From Lojkania enalia (Eukaryota; Ascomycota; Dothideomycetes; Pleosporales): a DNA stretch of 40,072 nt. Shown here piece by piece: positions 20,170 through 31,672 of this stretch. The stretch covers positions 1 through 40,072 of the forward strand of contig ML986874.1 of NCBI GenBank assembly GCA_010094045.1, in the 5' to 3' direction. The position numbers and the translations under genes were made by a program. How positions within the stretch are numbered: the first letter of the stretch is position 1; each line of letters begins with the position of its first letter. Under the pieces are notes generated by a model, which was not told where the DNA came from, made no database searches, and worked only from the letters and a program-made list of their open reading frames with translations.

Positions 20170-22564
20170 ATGGCGACGAGCAGAAGGCCAGATCAGCCCT
20201 CCGTAGTTCCAAATAACCCAATTCCCTCCTCATCTCCCGCATTTGGCACTCCTGTCCATCCCATACCACCCCGGAGAGTCGCTCCCATACACGCACCGCC
20301 AGCCCTCAGGCCAGCTGCGAAGTCCACCGTATTACCCATCTTACTTCCCCCGGCGACTTTAAGGCCGCTCGCATTCAGAACATTTACTAAGAAACACAAT
20401 CTCACTCTCACATCCTCTGCGCTACAAACGCTCGCTCGCTTCATTGGCAAGCAATGTGGCTCAGGATGGAGAGAGGAGGGGTTGGCGGAGAGGGTGCTCG
20501 AGGAGGTCGCTAAGAGCTGGAAGAAGTGTAGTAGCCAGGTGATTGTAGAAGGGGATGGGGACACCCTCAACAATATCCTGAAGACACTGGAGGGGACAAT
20601 GGTGGGAGGCAGGATAGTACAAGGGTCCAGTCTCAGCCGCCAAGGAAGCTTCAATTTTTCACCGGATAGCAACTCCTTAGACATTAATGTTTCCAATATT
20701 AGACCTAGTCTAGAACATCAGACCAGCTTCGGAATTTCGAGCTTAGAAGTCGAAGAGAAGGAGGAAGAAAAGGATTTGTTGAAGGACCCGCGAGAATGGT
20801 TGAAAGTCATAGATGCGTTCGAGCAACCAAAACTTGTTTATAGTGTTTCGCAGAAACATTTCGAGAAGTAAGTCTCATCATTTAGTTTCCACTAATCGAT
20901 ATCTTAACAACCCCAGATCAACAACAAATCCATCCTTCTTCCCCAATCCGGCCCATAAAACCGACCTTTACCGCCAACGTTACCACATAGTCCACCAACG
21001 TATCCTCCGTAACGAGACTTTTCAGATGCCCACCTTCTCTGCCGCTCGATCTGCTTCTTTAAATCGGACCGGCTCAATAGCGTTGTTAGGTATGAACACA
21101 ATAACACCAATAGCCAACCTGCTAGGCAGAAGTGGAACCACCCATCTCCTCTTAGGAATGCTAACTATCTCTCCTACTGGTGCGCTTTCACTTTCTGATT
21201 TAACTGGTGCAATTGCGCTGGACTTGCAACGCGCACGCCCAATACCAGAAAACGGCGCATACTTCACACCAGGCATGATCGTCCTAGTTGATGGATTTTA
21301 TAAGGAAGACTATGGCAATCCGACAGCAGGCTCAAATTCCACTCTTGGTGGAACAGGAGGCATAGGAGGAACCATCGGCGGCAAATTCATCGGGTTCTCC
21401 GTCGGCCATCCCCCTTGTGAACGACGCAGTACTACACTTGGTGGCGACGAAGCCCACAGAAACAGCCTTGCTGGGCCAGCATTCGGATGGACAGATTTTC
21501 TAGGCGTAGGATCTGAGCGTGCTACTGGGGCGAAGATGTCTCGCATCGCGTCTAAGATCCTTCCGCCAACTGAAGCACATAACGTAGTAATTGCCTCTGA
21601 CCTGCATTTGGACGTACCCTCAACACTCTCCGCACTTAGAACTCTCCTCCGCACATATATCCCGGATCCAAATATCTCCCATCCCGTATACCCACATGCA
21701 ATCATCCTGATTGGAAATTTCAGTTCGAAAGCTTCTCTCACAGGTGTACCTGGCGCGGGAAGTATAGAATACAAGGAGAACTTCGATGCCCTTGCTTCCA
21801 TTCTCTCCGACTTTCCTCAATTGCTAGCTCACACGAGTCTTATTTTCGTCCCAGGCGACAATGACGCCTGGCCATCTGCATTTTCTGGCGGAGCGGGAAC
21901 ACCTCTGCCGAGGAAGGCTGTGCCGAGTCTGTTCACGAATAGGATAAGGAGAATTGTAGCCGAGGCTAATCGCGAAGTTTGGGGAGCCGGTAAGAAGAGT
22001 GGGAAAGAAGGCGAAGTGATATGGACGAGTAATCCTTCACGCATAAGCTGGTTTGGCGTAAAGGGCGAATTGGCCATTCTACGTGACGACGTCATGGGTA
22101 GACTCCATCGAACCGCTATCAGGTTCGGGAATCCGGATAAGGAGAATGAAGACGGCGAACTACCAGATGCAGTACCCAGAGACGATGCTCAACAAGAGTC
22201 TATGGACGTTGATGCGCCGGCGCCAGCTGCAAATGGGCAGGAAGAGCAATTAGATCCGGATACCCAAACCGCAAGAGCACTTACTCGCACCCTGCTCTCA
22301 CAATCACATTTCTCACCTTTCCCGCTTTCCGTTAGACCTCTGCATTGGGATTTTGCGCATACGCTGAATCTCTACCCACTTCCGACATCCGTTGTGCTCG
22401 CGGATTCCGAGGCCCCTGCCTTTGTAGTCAAGTACTGTGGCTGCACGGTCATGAACCCAGGCCCTATCGATGAGAGTGGTGGAAGGGGCAGTAGGGAGGG
22501 TAGAGCTAAGTGGGTCGAGTATGATATTAGGACTGGCGTTGGCGTTATGAGGTGTGAAGGCTAG
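20170..22564 (+). CDS. DPB2: DNA polymerase epsilon subunit B (Dpb2/POLE2)
   Basis: Essential non-catalytic second subunit of the leading-strand replicase, which also links the polymerase to CMG helicase assembly. Two exons, 20170-20867 and 20917-22564, with a 49-bp intron, give 781 aa. The N-terminal part has a proline-rich leader and the small helical domain (about 75-150: FTKKHNLTLTSSALQTLARF). The OB-like segment includes RTGSIALLGM and YFTPGMIVLVDGFYKED. The C-terminal inactive calcineurin-like phosphoesterase fold shows VVIASDLHLDVPSTLSALR, AIILIGNFSS and LIFVPGDNDAWPS. Metal-binding histidines of active phosphatases are replaced, as expected. A fungal-style insertion with acidic residues (about 635-680) precedes the last strands. 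Identification is firm. Confidence 0.95.
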
Positions 22565-23331
22565 AAAGTGTTATGGAGTCATGCCTTGGAATGTGAGCAT
22601 CTGGTGGCGTTTAGGCATGCTAAGTTAATTTTATGAACCTGGAAGTTAGGTGATCGATACAAGGTGCACATAGTTCGTCTTTGTTATCTATTTGCTGAAT
22701 TGTGGGGTTTCGCATGGCATATGATAGCTATTATGGCGCATTTCTTTACGTCTATATGGATATTAGTGCCAGAAACACGAATGAGGAAGACGATTAGAGA
22801 AGTATGAAGCCCGCGTAGGCGTGTTAATAGAATAGGCTAGCAAGAGATTATTCCTATCGACATGGATTATACCTACCTCCTCCCGTCATCCCACTCACTA
22901 CCCCTATCCGTTCACTAGGGAAAGAATTATTAAGTCGAATCGCCAGTTATGACTCTCAGGCCATTAGAATTGGACTAACAACTGCATGAGTATAGGGTAG
23001 TAACCAGTCCCTATACTATAGAATCGCGACGCGAAAAATGCCAAGAAAAGCACTCAAATTGATGAAGTCCTTGCTAGAGCAACTTGCGCATGTTAATATC
23101 TAATCGATTGGAAAATTGGGAGTCTACGCGTCTCTCGAGCTAGGCACGTGATAATACCCCATTAAGTATAGCGCTTCCCGTTTCTTACTAAATCCAGCGG
23201 GAGGTCTCTCCAACTCGTAGGATTCAAGGCAGAAATCGTATAGTGAATGACCGGCAGAGGGTTACGCAACATATAGATATCTTGTGTCTGATTCCAGATT
23301 CTCAATTGAACTCATTCCGTTATTCGCTGTT
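22565..23331. other. intergenic region, nothing recognised
   Basis: AT-rich DNA between polymerase epsilon subunit B and the ABC transporter, on the same strand. A CACGTG palindrome lies near 23145. No open frame or repeat is supported. The in-frame GTG at 23284 upstream of the transporter is not used as the start because a proper ATG follows at 23332. Confidence 0.6.
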
Positions 23332-26300
23332 ATGAACTCAAGCCGATGCAATGTTTCCCCGCTTTCTGCAGACGCGGCGTTTGGGCCAATCGTCCGAGGA
23401 TGTCGTTTCGACTTCACGTTCACATTCGAACAGTATTTCTTCTCGATCGTACCGTCGGTTGTGTTCTTGTTGTTGGCACCTATACGCATCAATACGCTGA
23501 GGAAGAGAAAAGCCAGAGTACAAGGACAGGCTTGGAGGTCAATAAAGCTCGTAAGTAGTCAAGGCTTATTAAGTCTATTCCTCAGATACCTAAAATTCTC
23601 AGAGCGCAATCGCCATTTTCGTGGCATTACAGCTCATTACCGTCATTCTATGGGCAACTGGCGGATATCGCGGCATCCGTACTCCCGCCGTGGTAGCTTG
23701 GAGTCTGTCTTTCATTGCCGGCCTAGCATTATTCGCACTTTCGTACCTTGAACATTCGAAATCCCTCCGGCCATCTGCTCTTTTAAACCTGTACTTGTTC
23801 TTTACTGTCCTCTTCGATGCCGTAGTTGTTCGCACACTATGGACCTTCATGCCCCCGAATGCTATCAGGGATCTGTTCACAGCATCATTTGCTCTGAAAT
23901 GCCTTATCCTATTACTTGAGGCGAAGGAAAAGCGCAATTTTTTGCAAACGAGCAGTCGCCTTGGTCCTGAAGAAACGAGCGGTTTGTATAGCCAGACGTT
24001 TCTTTGGTGGCTGAACCGGATCATTATAGAAGGATATCGTCACATTCTCAAGCCTATAGATTTATATCCGGTGGATGAGAGTATGTCCTCGGAGGTCCTG
24101 AATGAGCAGTTTTGGGTGTATTGGTCGCAAGGTGAGAAATATTTTCGATATGAGTCGTGCTGCTGATGTCCAACATATGAGTTGTAGCTTCAAAAACCGG
24201 GAAACCGCGCCTGACTAGAATAATCTTTCAGCTTTTGAAATGGCCACTTCTTCTTCCCGTTCTTCCACGAATAGCTCTGCTAGGATTCACAATTTGCCAG
24301 CCTTTGATGGTCAGTAGATTACTAGGGTTTCTTCAGAACAAGACGGAGTCGGTGAATAATGGGTACGGGTTAATTGGAGCATATGCTGTCGTGTATTTTG
24401 GCATGAGCGTAAGTTATTACAGCATCGTACCTAAATTCTATCTTAACTATACCAAGGTATCAAATAGCTTATACGAGCATCGACTTTACAGATTTCTAAC
24501 TATGCTCCGCGGAGCACTAGTCACAGCCATCTTTACGAAGACAACCGAGCTTAGTATTACCGCTCTCGACAATTCGGCGGCAGTTACACTTATGAGCACC
24601 GATGTAGAGCGATTGATTCTTGGACTTAGAGGATTGCATGACCTTTGGGCAAACATGCTTCAATTAGGCCTTGCAACGGGTCTGCTCAGTCAGCGGCTGG
24701 GCTGGGCTTGTGTTGGTCCAATCGTAGTAGTATTCATCGCTGGCTCCATTACAATGGGACTCGCATTTGCGGGTAATATATTCAACCTTGGTTGGATTGC
24801 GAAGATCCAAAGACGCGTAGGAATCACTTCCAATATATTGGGTCATATGAAAGGCGTGAAGATGTCTGGCCTTGCCCACAAAATGACAACACTCGTACAG
24901 AACCTGCGGGTTGATGAACTAGACCATGCGAAGAAGTTTTGGACGCTCAGTGCCATCACAGGGGGATTAGCGTACTCGCCTATTGCACTGTCACCCGTAG
25001 CTACTTTCACATTCTACGCCATTATCTCTGCAAAGGATGGTACGACACTTGGCGCACCCCGACTGTTTACGTCTTTGGCCCTTTTGATACTGCTTACACA
25101 GCCTCTTTTCGTGCTATTCCATGACATCTTCCACTTCAAGTCCACTTTTGGGATAGCCGGCCGTATTGAACAATTTTTAGTGTCAGAAACACGTCATGAC
25201 ACTCGAATTAAAATTTCGGAATCTCTCGATGCGACATGTTTATTATCAAGAAGATCAATCTCTGAATCCAGACGATGGCAGGCTCATCCAGATGACACTG
25301 AACTAATGCAAAGACCCAGTCTACCACTACGTCAAGAAAGCAATTTCGGGGACAATGATGTTGTGATCATTGTGAACGGTCAGTTTGGCTGGAAGAGAGA
25401 AGAAGTACCTACGCTACGCGACATCAATCTCCGCATCCATTACTCTGAGCTTACCTTATTGATTGGCCCAGTCGCATCAGGGAAAACTACTCTCCTCAAA
25501 GCCATCCTTGGAGAGACCTCCCATTCGGACGGGTTAGTTACGATTTCAGAGACAGACGGGGCATACTGTGAGCAGATACCATGGCTAATTGTGAGTGGTA
25601 TTCATTTCACAATCATCATTGTTCTAATTCATGTTCCTAGAATGCTTCTGTTAAGCAGAATATAGTCGGCTTTTCCGAGTTCAACAATGAACTATATAAT
25701 TCAGTTATTCATAGGTTAATACCAACACTAGATAACCCGGAACACTGACTAATTATTGATAGTTGTGACCTTGAGCAAGATATAGCAACTTTTCTACACA
25801 AGGATGCTACCATCATTGGTAGCAATGGCATCTCCCTCAGCACTGGTCAAAAACAGAGGATTGCGATAGCCCGTGCGGTGTACTCGAGGAAGAAATTTGT
25901 GATCCTCGATGACGTTTTTAGTAGCTTGGATGTCAATACACAGAAGAACGTCTTTACGCGACTTTTCGGTCCCGATGGCCTTTTACGAAGGTGGAAAAGT
26001 ACTGTTTTGATTGCGACACACGCAGGTGGGCTTCTTTAGTCGCCAGAGTCCAAGTGTCTGCTAATGCTCTAAAGTCAATTTGCTTCCCTTCTCGGACCGA
26101 GTCGTAGCTTTGTCGGCAGATGGGAGGGTTGCTGAACAGGGAACGTTCCATGAACTCATTTCAAGGGATGGATATGTCAGCCAATTCTGCTTGCAGCATG
26201 CACAGAATGATACTGCAACAGTAAAGCAGTCAAACTACAAGGCTATGGAAACATCACCCGCGTCAAACTCCACGCAGATCATATCGCACATAGCTCTAGG

Positions 26301-28384
26301 TGATGGCCGTAGGCAGATTGGGGACCGAAAGGTGTATCAATACTTTTTCCGGACGGTAGGACATGGCGCAACAATAGTATTCATCACGCTAGCTAGTGCA
26401 TGGGCATTCTTCACATGCTTTCCCTGTAAGTCTTGAACTTTAGCACCAACAGCCAAATTTACTAACTCTTGTCAAGCAGTTTGGTTAAAATGGTACGCAG
26501 ACTCCAATGCTACAGAGCCGAATAAGCGGACTGGTTTTTATCTTGGAATATACGCTGCACTTCAGGTAACTTATTTGATTGATCTCTGTGTGTTGATCTG
26601 GTAATATATCTATTCATTAAGAGCCTCGAATGAGGTATAATATATCAATGTTACTGAGAATATATAGGTTCTCATTTAATGTCATCACCATGAGATCCGG
26701 TCTTCGCCTCCATGAGATCATGCTCAAGACGGTAGTGTTGTAAGTATGCATCCATCTTGGCTGTGACTTTCCCTAATCTATGAATACTAGAGCTCCCATG
26801 TCCTTCTTTAGCAAAACGGATATTGGATCCATTACTACGAGGTACCTATCATTCTTAGTGGCAAATACTCATCTGATTCTCACGTTTCTTAGATTTAGTC
26901 AAGATATGCAGCTTCTAGATGGTCAACTTCCTTTTGCATATATGATTGTTGCTGGAAGTAAGCCCCTCATCCCCACGCCACAACTTCTAGTACTCAAACT
27001 CGTCGTACAGCTCAATCATCTAACATATTTTAGCATTTCTCTCATGCATTGGTCAGATAGGGCTTATTGCTTCGGCTGCTTACTATGTCTCTATCGCCTT
27101 TCCCTTCCTCTTCACAATATACTTCGTCATCCAGCGCTACTATCTCCGCACTTCTCGCCAAATGCGCTTTCTAGAGTTGGAAGAAAAGGCTCCTGTCTAC
27201 GCACAATTCATAGAATCCCTCTCCGGTCTAGCAACAATCCGCGCATTTTCCTGGCAACGCCCTTCAATTGCCGAAAACTACACGCTCGTTGATAAATCGC
27301 AGAAACCATACTACCTCATGTTCATGATCCAAACATGGCTGACTCTCGTCCTTGACCTAATCACTACCGCTCTCGCCGTCATCGTTGTTGCTGTTTCGGT
27401 CAAGATGCGAGATAGTGTGTCTGTAGGATTCACGGGTGTGAGCTTGACGCAGATTATCTCCTTCACGACTAACGTGAGAACTGCGCTGCTATACTGGACG
27501 CAGATGGAGACTAGTATCGGAGCCGTAGCGCGCGTCAAGCAATTCGAGGAAGAGACCGAAAACGAGAATCAGATAAACGAGCGCAATGAGCCACCGCCAG
27601 ATTGGCCAAGTCAGGGGCACATAGCAATTGAGAATCTTACTGTGTCTTACGGGTACACATCCTTCCATCATACATATTCTCCTTGCGCTAACGCCCGTGC
27701 AGAACAGACTCCACCCGCAATGCTCTGGATAACATTTCGCTGGAGATCAAACCCGGCGAAAAATTCGCCATAGTAGGCCGAACTGGATCTGGGAAATCCA
27801 CGCTCCTCCTCGCGCTCTTCCGCATGGTTGAGATTTCTTCTGGTCGGATTCTCATCGATGGACTAGATATCTCGACGATCCCAAGGCATACTGTGCGCGC
27901 GAGACTTAATGCTGTTGGCGATGATCCGCTATTTCTAGATGGTCATAGTGTACGCGAGAATGTGGATCCTTACGATAGTTCTACGGATACCCAGATCATT
28001 GATACGTTGACAAAAGTAGGATTATGGCGTTCTGTTGAAGCGAATGGCGGATTAGAGGCAACGTTCACCCAACCTATGTTTTCGCATGGACAGAGGCAGG
28101 TGTTCAGTCTAGCAAGGGCGCTGTTGAGGAGTGGGAATGTTGTGGTATTGGATGAGGTGAGTAGTTCTGTGGATCGGGAAACAGAGGACTTGATGCGGAG
28201 GGTTATGAGGGACGAATTTCGGGGTAAGACGGTGGTGGCTATTGCACATAGGGTGGGTACTATTAGTGATTTTGATGGGGTAGTCGTGCTCGGGGATGGT
28301 AAGGTGCTGGAAATGGGTTTTCCGGGGGAATTGGAGAGGAGGGAGGGGGGAGTGTTGAAGGGGATGGTTGAGAAGGGTTTGTAG
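23332..28384 (+). CDS. ABCC (MRP-type) full ABC transporter
   Basis: Membrane exporter with layout TMD0-TMD1-NBD1-TMD2-NBD2. Thirteen exons are inferred: 23332-23550, 23603-24131, 24188-24408, 24457-25590, 25641-25714, 25763-26025, 26075-26425, 26480-26600, 26668-26739, 26791-26841, 26893-26957, 27034-27652, 27703-28384. They sum to 4401 nt, 1466 aa, the normal ABCC length, with no break. NBD1 has Walker A GPVASGKTT, signature LSTGQKQRIAIARA, Walker B FVILDDVFSSLD (Asp in place of the catalytic Glu, usual for ABCC NBD1) and the His of IATHAG. NBD2 has Walker A GRTGSGKST, signature FSHGQRQVFSLARA, Walker B VVVLDEVSSSVD and AHRV. The NBD2 Q-loop reads VGDDPLF, lacking Gln. Substrate cannot be predicted. 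No biosynthetic genes flank it, so it is probably a general drug or metabolite exporter. Confidence 0.93.
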
Positions 28385-28967
28385 GTGGGACTGTAGGACT
28401 GACTTTTGATGCATGCCTTGATGCTTTATACGGAGACGGCTGGGAATCTGGTTCGGTGCGTTTGGCAGACCTATGAGATGTAGAAAATTAAGATTACCTA
28501 TTTGAATCCTATGGCATCGCAAAAAAATATGAAACACCAAGCCTGACCTAAACTATCCATCGAGCCGACCCTATCCATAACTATCCAATTCCATCACATC
28601 TCCCCGCCCATCAGCTCCCTCCTAAAAGGAACTGTTGCACAAAAGCACAAAAACAAACCACAATAAAATCGACGTAAAAATCCAAATTTTGCATGAAAAC
28701 CCAAGGAAACATCGGAATGACATCCAAGAAACAAAAATAAAACAAGTAAACGCCCCAGTACTTCATTGATGAAACGTCAGTATATAGGCTCACAAAATAC
28801 CACAGTAAAATCTACGGAAATAGCCCGCAATCTCGCATGAAAATCTCAGGGAGGGAAACATCAAAGCAAAACCCAAATGAGCCAAACAAGACAATGAAAC
28901 TATACAAGTACAGCAACTCCACAAATCAGGCTAGCAATTCAGAGCTGTTGAAGAGACACCACGGCTT
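28385..28967. other. convergent 3' intergenic region with diverged direct repeat
   Basis: Lies between the 3' ends of the ABC transporter (+) and the coiled-coil pseudogene (-). Two related segments, 28664-28713 and 28806-28862, share TAAAATC.ACG, GCATGAAAA and GGAAACATC blocks at a spacing of 142 bp. Open frames here (for example 28611-28793, -) are short and unsupported. Confidence 0.5.
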
Positions 28968-30667
28968 CTAGATAGGTGATTGTTGAAATAAGTCGTCCAT
29001 AACCTGGCTCGGCTGCTGCTGGCCACAGCTGGGTTCGGCTCTACTAGTGCAGGAAGAGACGTCTACATTGTCGCTTTGTGTGATATTCTGGGCGCTCTGG
29101 ACACTGGTATCCTGCTACTGTGGTCCGTCAAACTGGGAAAGGATTGAGGAGATGGGCGGAAGAGCTTGAGATTGATACTGGGAGGCGTCTCGACAACCAC
29201 TACCAAAGCCGGAAGCAATGTTATGCTGGCCAGTAGCTATCACCAGCACTGGGATACCCTGCACTGAGATATTCTCCTGCTGAGGAGCTACTGTAGGGAT
29301 CGTTTTGGAGGCTCTGGATTGTTCTGGGCGTTGGACTAGGCGGTCTATCGTCGTCAGTACCTTATCACAACTTCATTCAGGTTGAGCTTCTCACAGAAAA
29401 AAACCCATTCTTGAATCGCTTCCTAGAAGATTATGGAATCATCCTTGACAGATCGCTCGATGCCATCTAGGAACTCTTGAAGAACGGACTGAAGCCCTCC
29501 ACACGCACACAATGTTAGCTACATGGTATTAGCTTCATAACACTTCCAGAGGCAGGCATTCTCACAATTGCTCTGACCAGTACTAGCTATGATGGTCTCG
29601 GTTAGAGAATTTACCTTGTGCCTATCGATGGAACGAACGCTTATATCCTAACCAAGGCCGGCGAGAATTAGAGCCAAGCCTACGGAGACAACCAGTGACC
29701 CGCAACGGGCTGATGCCATGTAGTGTACCAGCAAGATCAGACGGCAGTAGCCTTGAACATTTTTGTCGATGGAGTTTGCCACGTTAGTCTTGTGGGAGCG
29801 CTGAGTTTGGAGATGAGCATTCTGCTTTTTGGGGTTGCTGGCCTCCTTTTCGAGCGTCTGTATCTTTGCGCCCTCGTCGCCAAGGGCTATTCGGCACTCT
29901 AGTACCTCTTTCTCCTTATCTTTCATCCGTCGCTTGGCGATATTAATCTGCGTGGCTACGTGGCCCTTGCCGGGTCTGAGCATGTGTATGGCTCAATAGA
30001 GCTGATAAGTATCATCGTTGAGTTCCTTCACTCGGTAATCTCGCTCACGTAGGGCCTGGCAGTTCCTATGGCAGAGTCGTTTGAGTTATCTCTTATAGCT
30101 TTCAAATCGAGCTTCAACATTAGAGACGCAATATCGGGTCCCGACGGACTTAATGTTCCTGTTCTTAATCTCGATGGTGGAACGGAGCTTAGCGTTACAA
30201 ATTTTCAAGCTCTCGTTCTCTTCTTCCAATTTGGTCGGTCTCTCAATCTCCTTCTCTTCTTCCTCGAGCATTTTCTCCTTTTCGTTCAGCTTCCCCTTCC
30301 AAGAGTCTTCCATCTTCCGCCCGACTGACTCATTAGCCGTCTCGTCCCCTGCTGTCTTTCTAATTTTCCCATCCGCGTGCGCGTATGCTACGGCTTCCAC
30401 ATAGCCGACGATGAGAGCGGCCACGCCAAGGTGAAAAGCTCGAAGGTGTGCTAATTTAGAAATGCTAATAAGCACTAGCATGAAGACTTGTAAGTCCCAT
30501 ACCTTCCAGGTTAAGGTGGAGATGAGATTCAAGCAGGAGAAGTTTTGGCAATTACACATGTATGCTACGTGTGGAGGCGGTCGAGGAGCTAAGGTGTAGA
30601 TGGGGGGGTCGAAATTTGAAGCAATAGCTAAAGCGAAGAGGGCCGCCAGCTGAAGAAACAACTTCAT
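28968..30667 (-). pseudogene. broken paralogue of the neighbouring membrane-anchored coiled-coil gene
   Basis: Reading from the ATG at 30667, one frame stays protein-like for about 1.3 kb. It holds a signal peptide (MKLFLQLAALFALAIAS), a hydrophobic segment, a long Lys/Glu coiled coil (EKEKMLEEEEKEIERPTKLE) and a C-terminal domain. It is broken by TAA 30086-30088, TGA 29993-29995, TAG 29648-29650, TAG 29519-29521 and TAG 29423-29425. Near 29365 the frame shifts into a Gln/Ser-rich tail (ISSILSQFDGPQ) with another TAG at 29115-29117, ending at TAG 28968-28970. Layout and the segment HYMASARCGSLVVSVGLALI match the intact gene at 31673-33016 (HTLASMGGECRVVAVSFALL). The TAG and TAA stops can each derive from CAG or CAA by one C-to-T change; the TGA would need a CGA ancestor. 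A heavily spliced gene cannot be fully excluded but would need many introns at exactly these stops. Confidence 0.7.
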
Positions 30668-31672
30668 AAATAGTGGTAGCGAAAACGTTGTATAATGATT
30701 CTGGCGTTGCTATGACTGGATGAGAGTTATATTCCTCGACAGGTCGTTTTGGAAGTTTCTGGCGTTTCCCTGAGGGAATAGGAGCCATAGGAGTCCGAGG
30801 GAGTTTGAAGAAATAGAAAGAATAAACAGGAATTTTCCGTGCCTTAGGCACGATTACAGGAAGTGATGTAGGGATTAGATGTCGCGCGGTTTGGACATGG
30901 TTTCTCAACGACAAGATGGAAATATACATATATATCTTTGCTTCAAAGACGTTTGGAAAGCTTGGTGTAGAGGCGGGAAGGGGCGCGTCTTGGGCATAGT
31001 CCTAGAGGAATAGAATAGAGGTGAGTGCTAAAGCAGAGTTAGGGTAGAAAATAGAGACTGGAAAGATATCTGTTTTCTTGCTTCAAAGACATTTACAGAA
31101 CTGGTCAGAGAGGCACAATGGAGCCTGTGATCAAGACACTTGCTCAAGACATATCGTAATATCACACTCAGACATTGCATTCATTTCAAAGTCACGAGGA
31201 TTTCGAGAAGAAGGCTGGTATCTATTCATGGGCATCTCGGAGCATCCTTAGAACAGTATGCAAAATACAAACAAGCAACCCATCTATCCACTTCTAGCCC
31301 TCCAATCCTACAAGCCTCTTCTAGCTCAACCCCCGAAGGAGGAGCAGAAAAGTCTCAACTAGGACTAGAGGGCAGGAGGCTTCATAACTGGGAGCGAAAG
31401 GAAGCCCACCAACCGCCCAACACCCTCCACAAAATACAAACCAGAAAACAAAAACACAGTCACCCATTCACAACAATCCAACTCCTGCCCTCTGATCCGG
31501 CGAGTCTCTCCAGGCTTCAACCCCCGAAGGAGGAGCAGGAAAGTCTCAAACAGGGCCAGAAGGCAAAAGGCTTCTTGATCGGGTGCGAAATTACATAGAT
31601 GTTGAGGAGCCCGAAGCAAGGAAAATGCCTGAAAAGATACTGAAACAAAAATAAAGAAAAGGGAAAAGGAAA
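30668..31672. other. intergenic region with two pairs of direct repeats
   Basis: Separates the two coiled-coil paralogues. It includes a repeat pair sharing TTGCTTCAAAGAC (30938-30950 and 31078-31090) with similar flanks, and the 75-bp pair listed separately. Open frames such as 30552-30929 (-) and 31140-31598 (+) are unsupported; the latter is built mainly from the repeats. Confidence 0.55.
31325..31590. repeat. 75-bp direct repeat pair
   Basis: Segments 31325-31399 and 31516-31590 have equal length and differ by scattered substitutions only. Both contain TCAACCCCCGAAGGAGGAGC, AAGTCTCAA, GGCTTC and end in GCGAAA. Start-to-start spacing is 191 bp. They lie just beyond the 3' end of the intact coiled-coil gene and record a local duplication. 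Confidence 0.85.

Noticed and set aside
28968..30667. Stop-codon recoding (TAG read as Gln) as explanation of the interrupted frame
   Set aside because: TAA and TGA also occur in the frame, there is a frameshift, and many intact genes here end in TAG.
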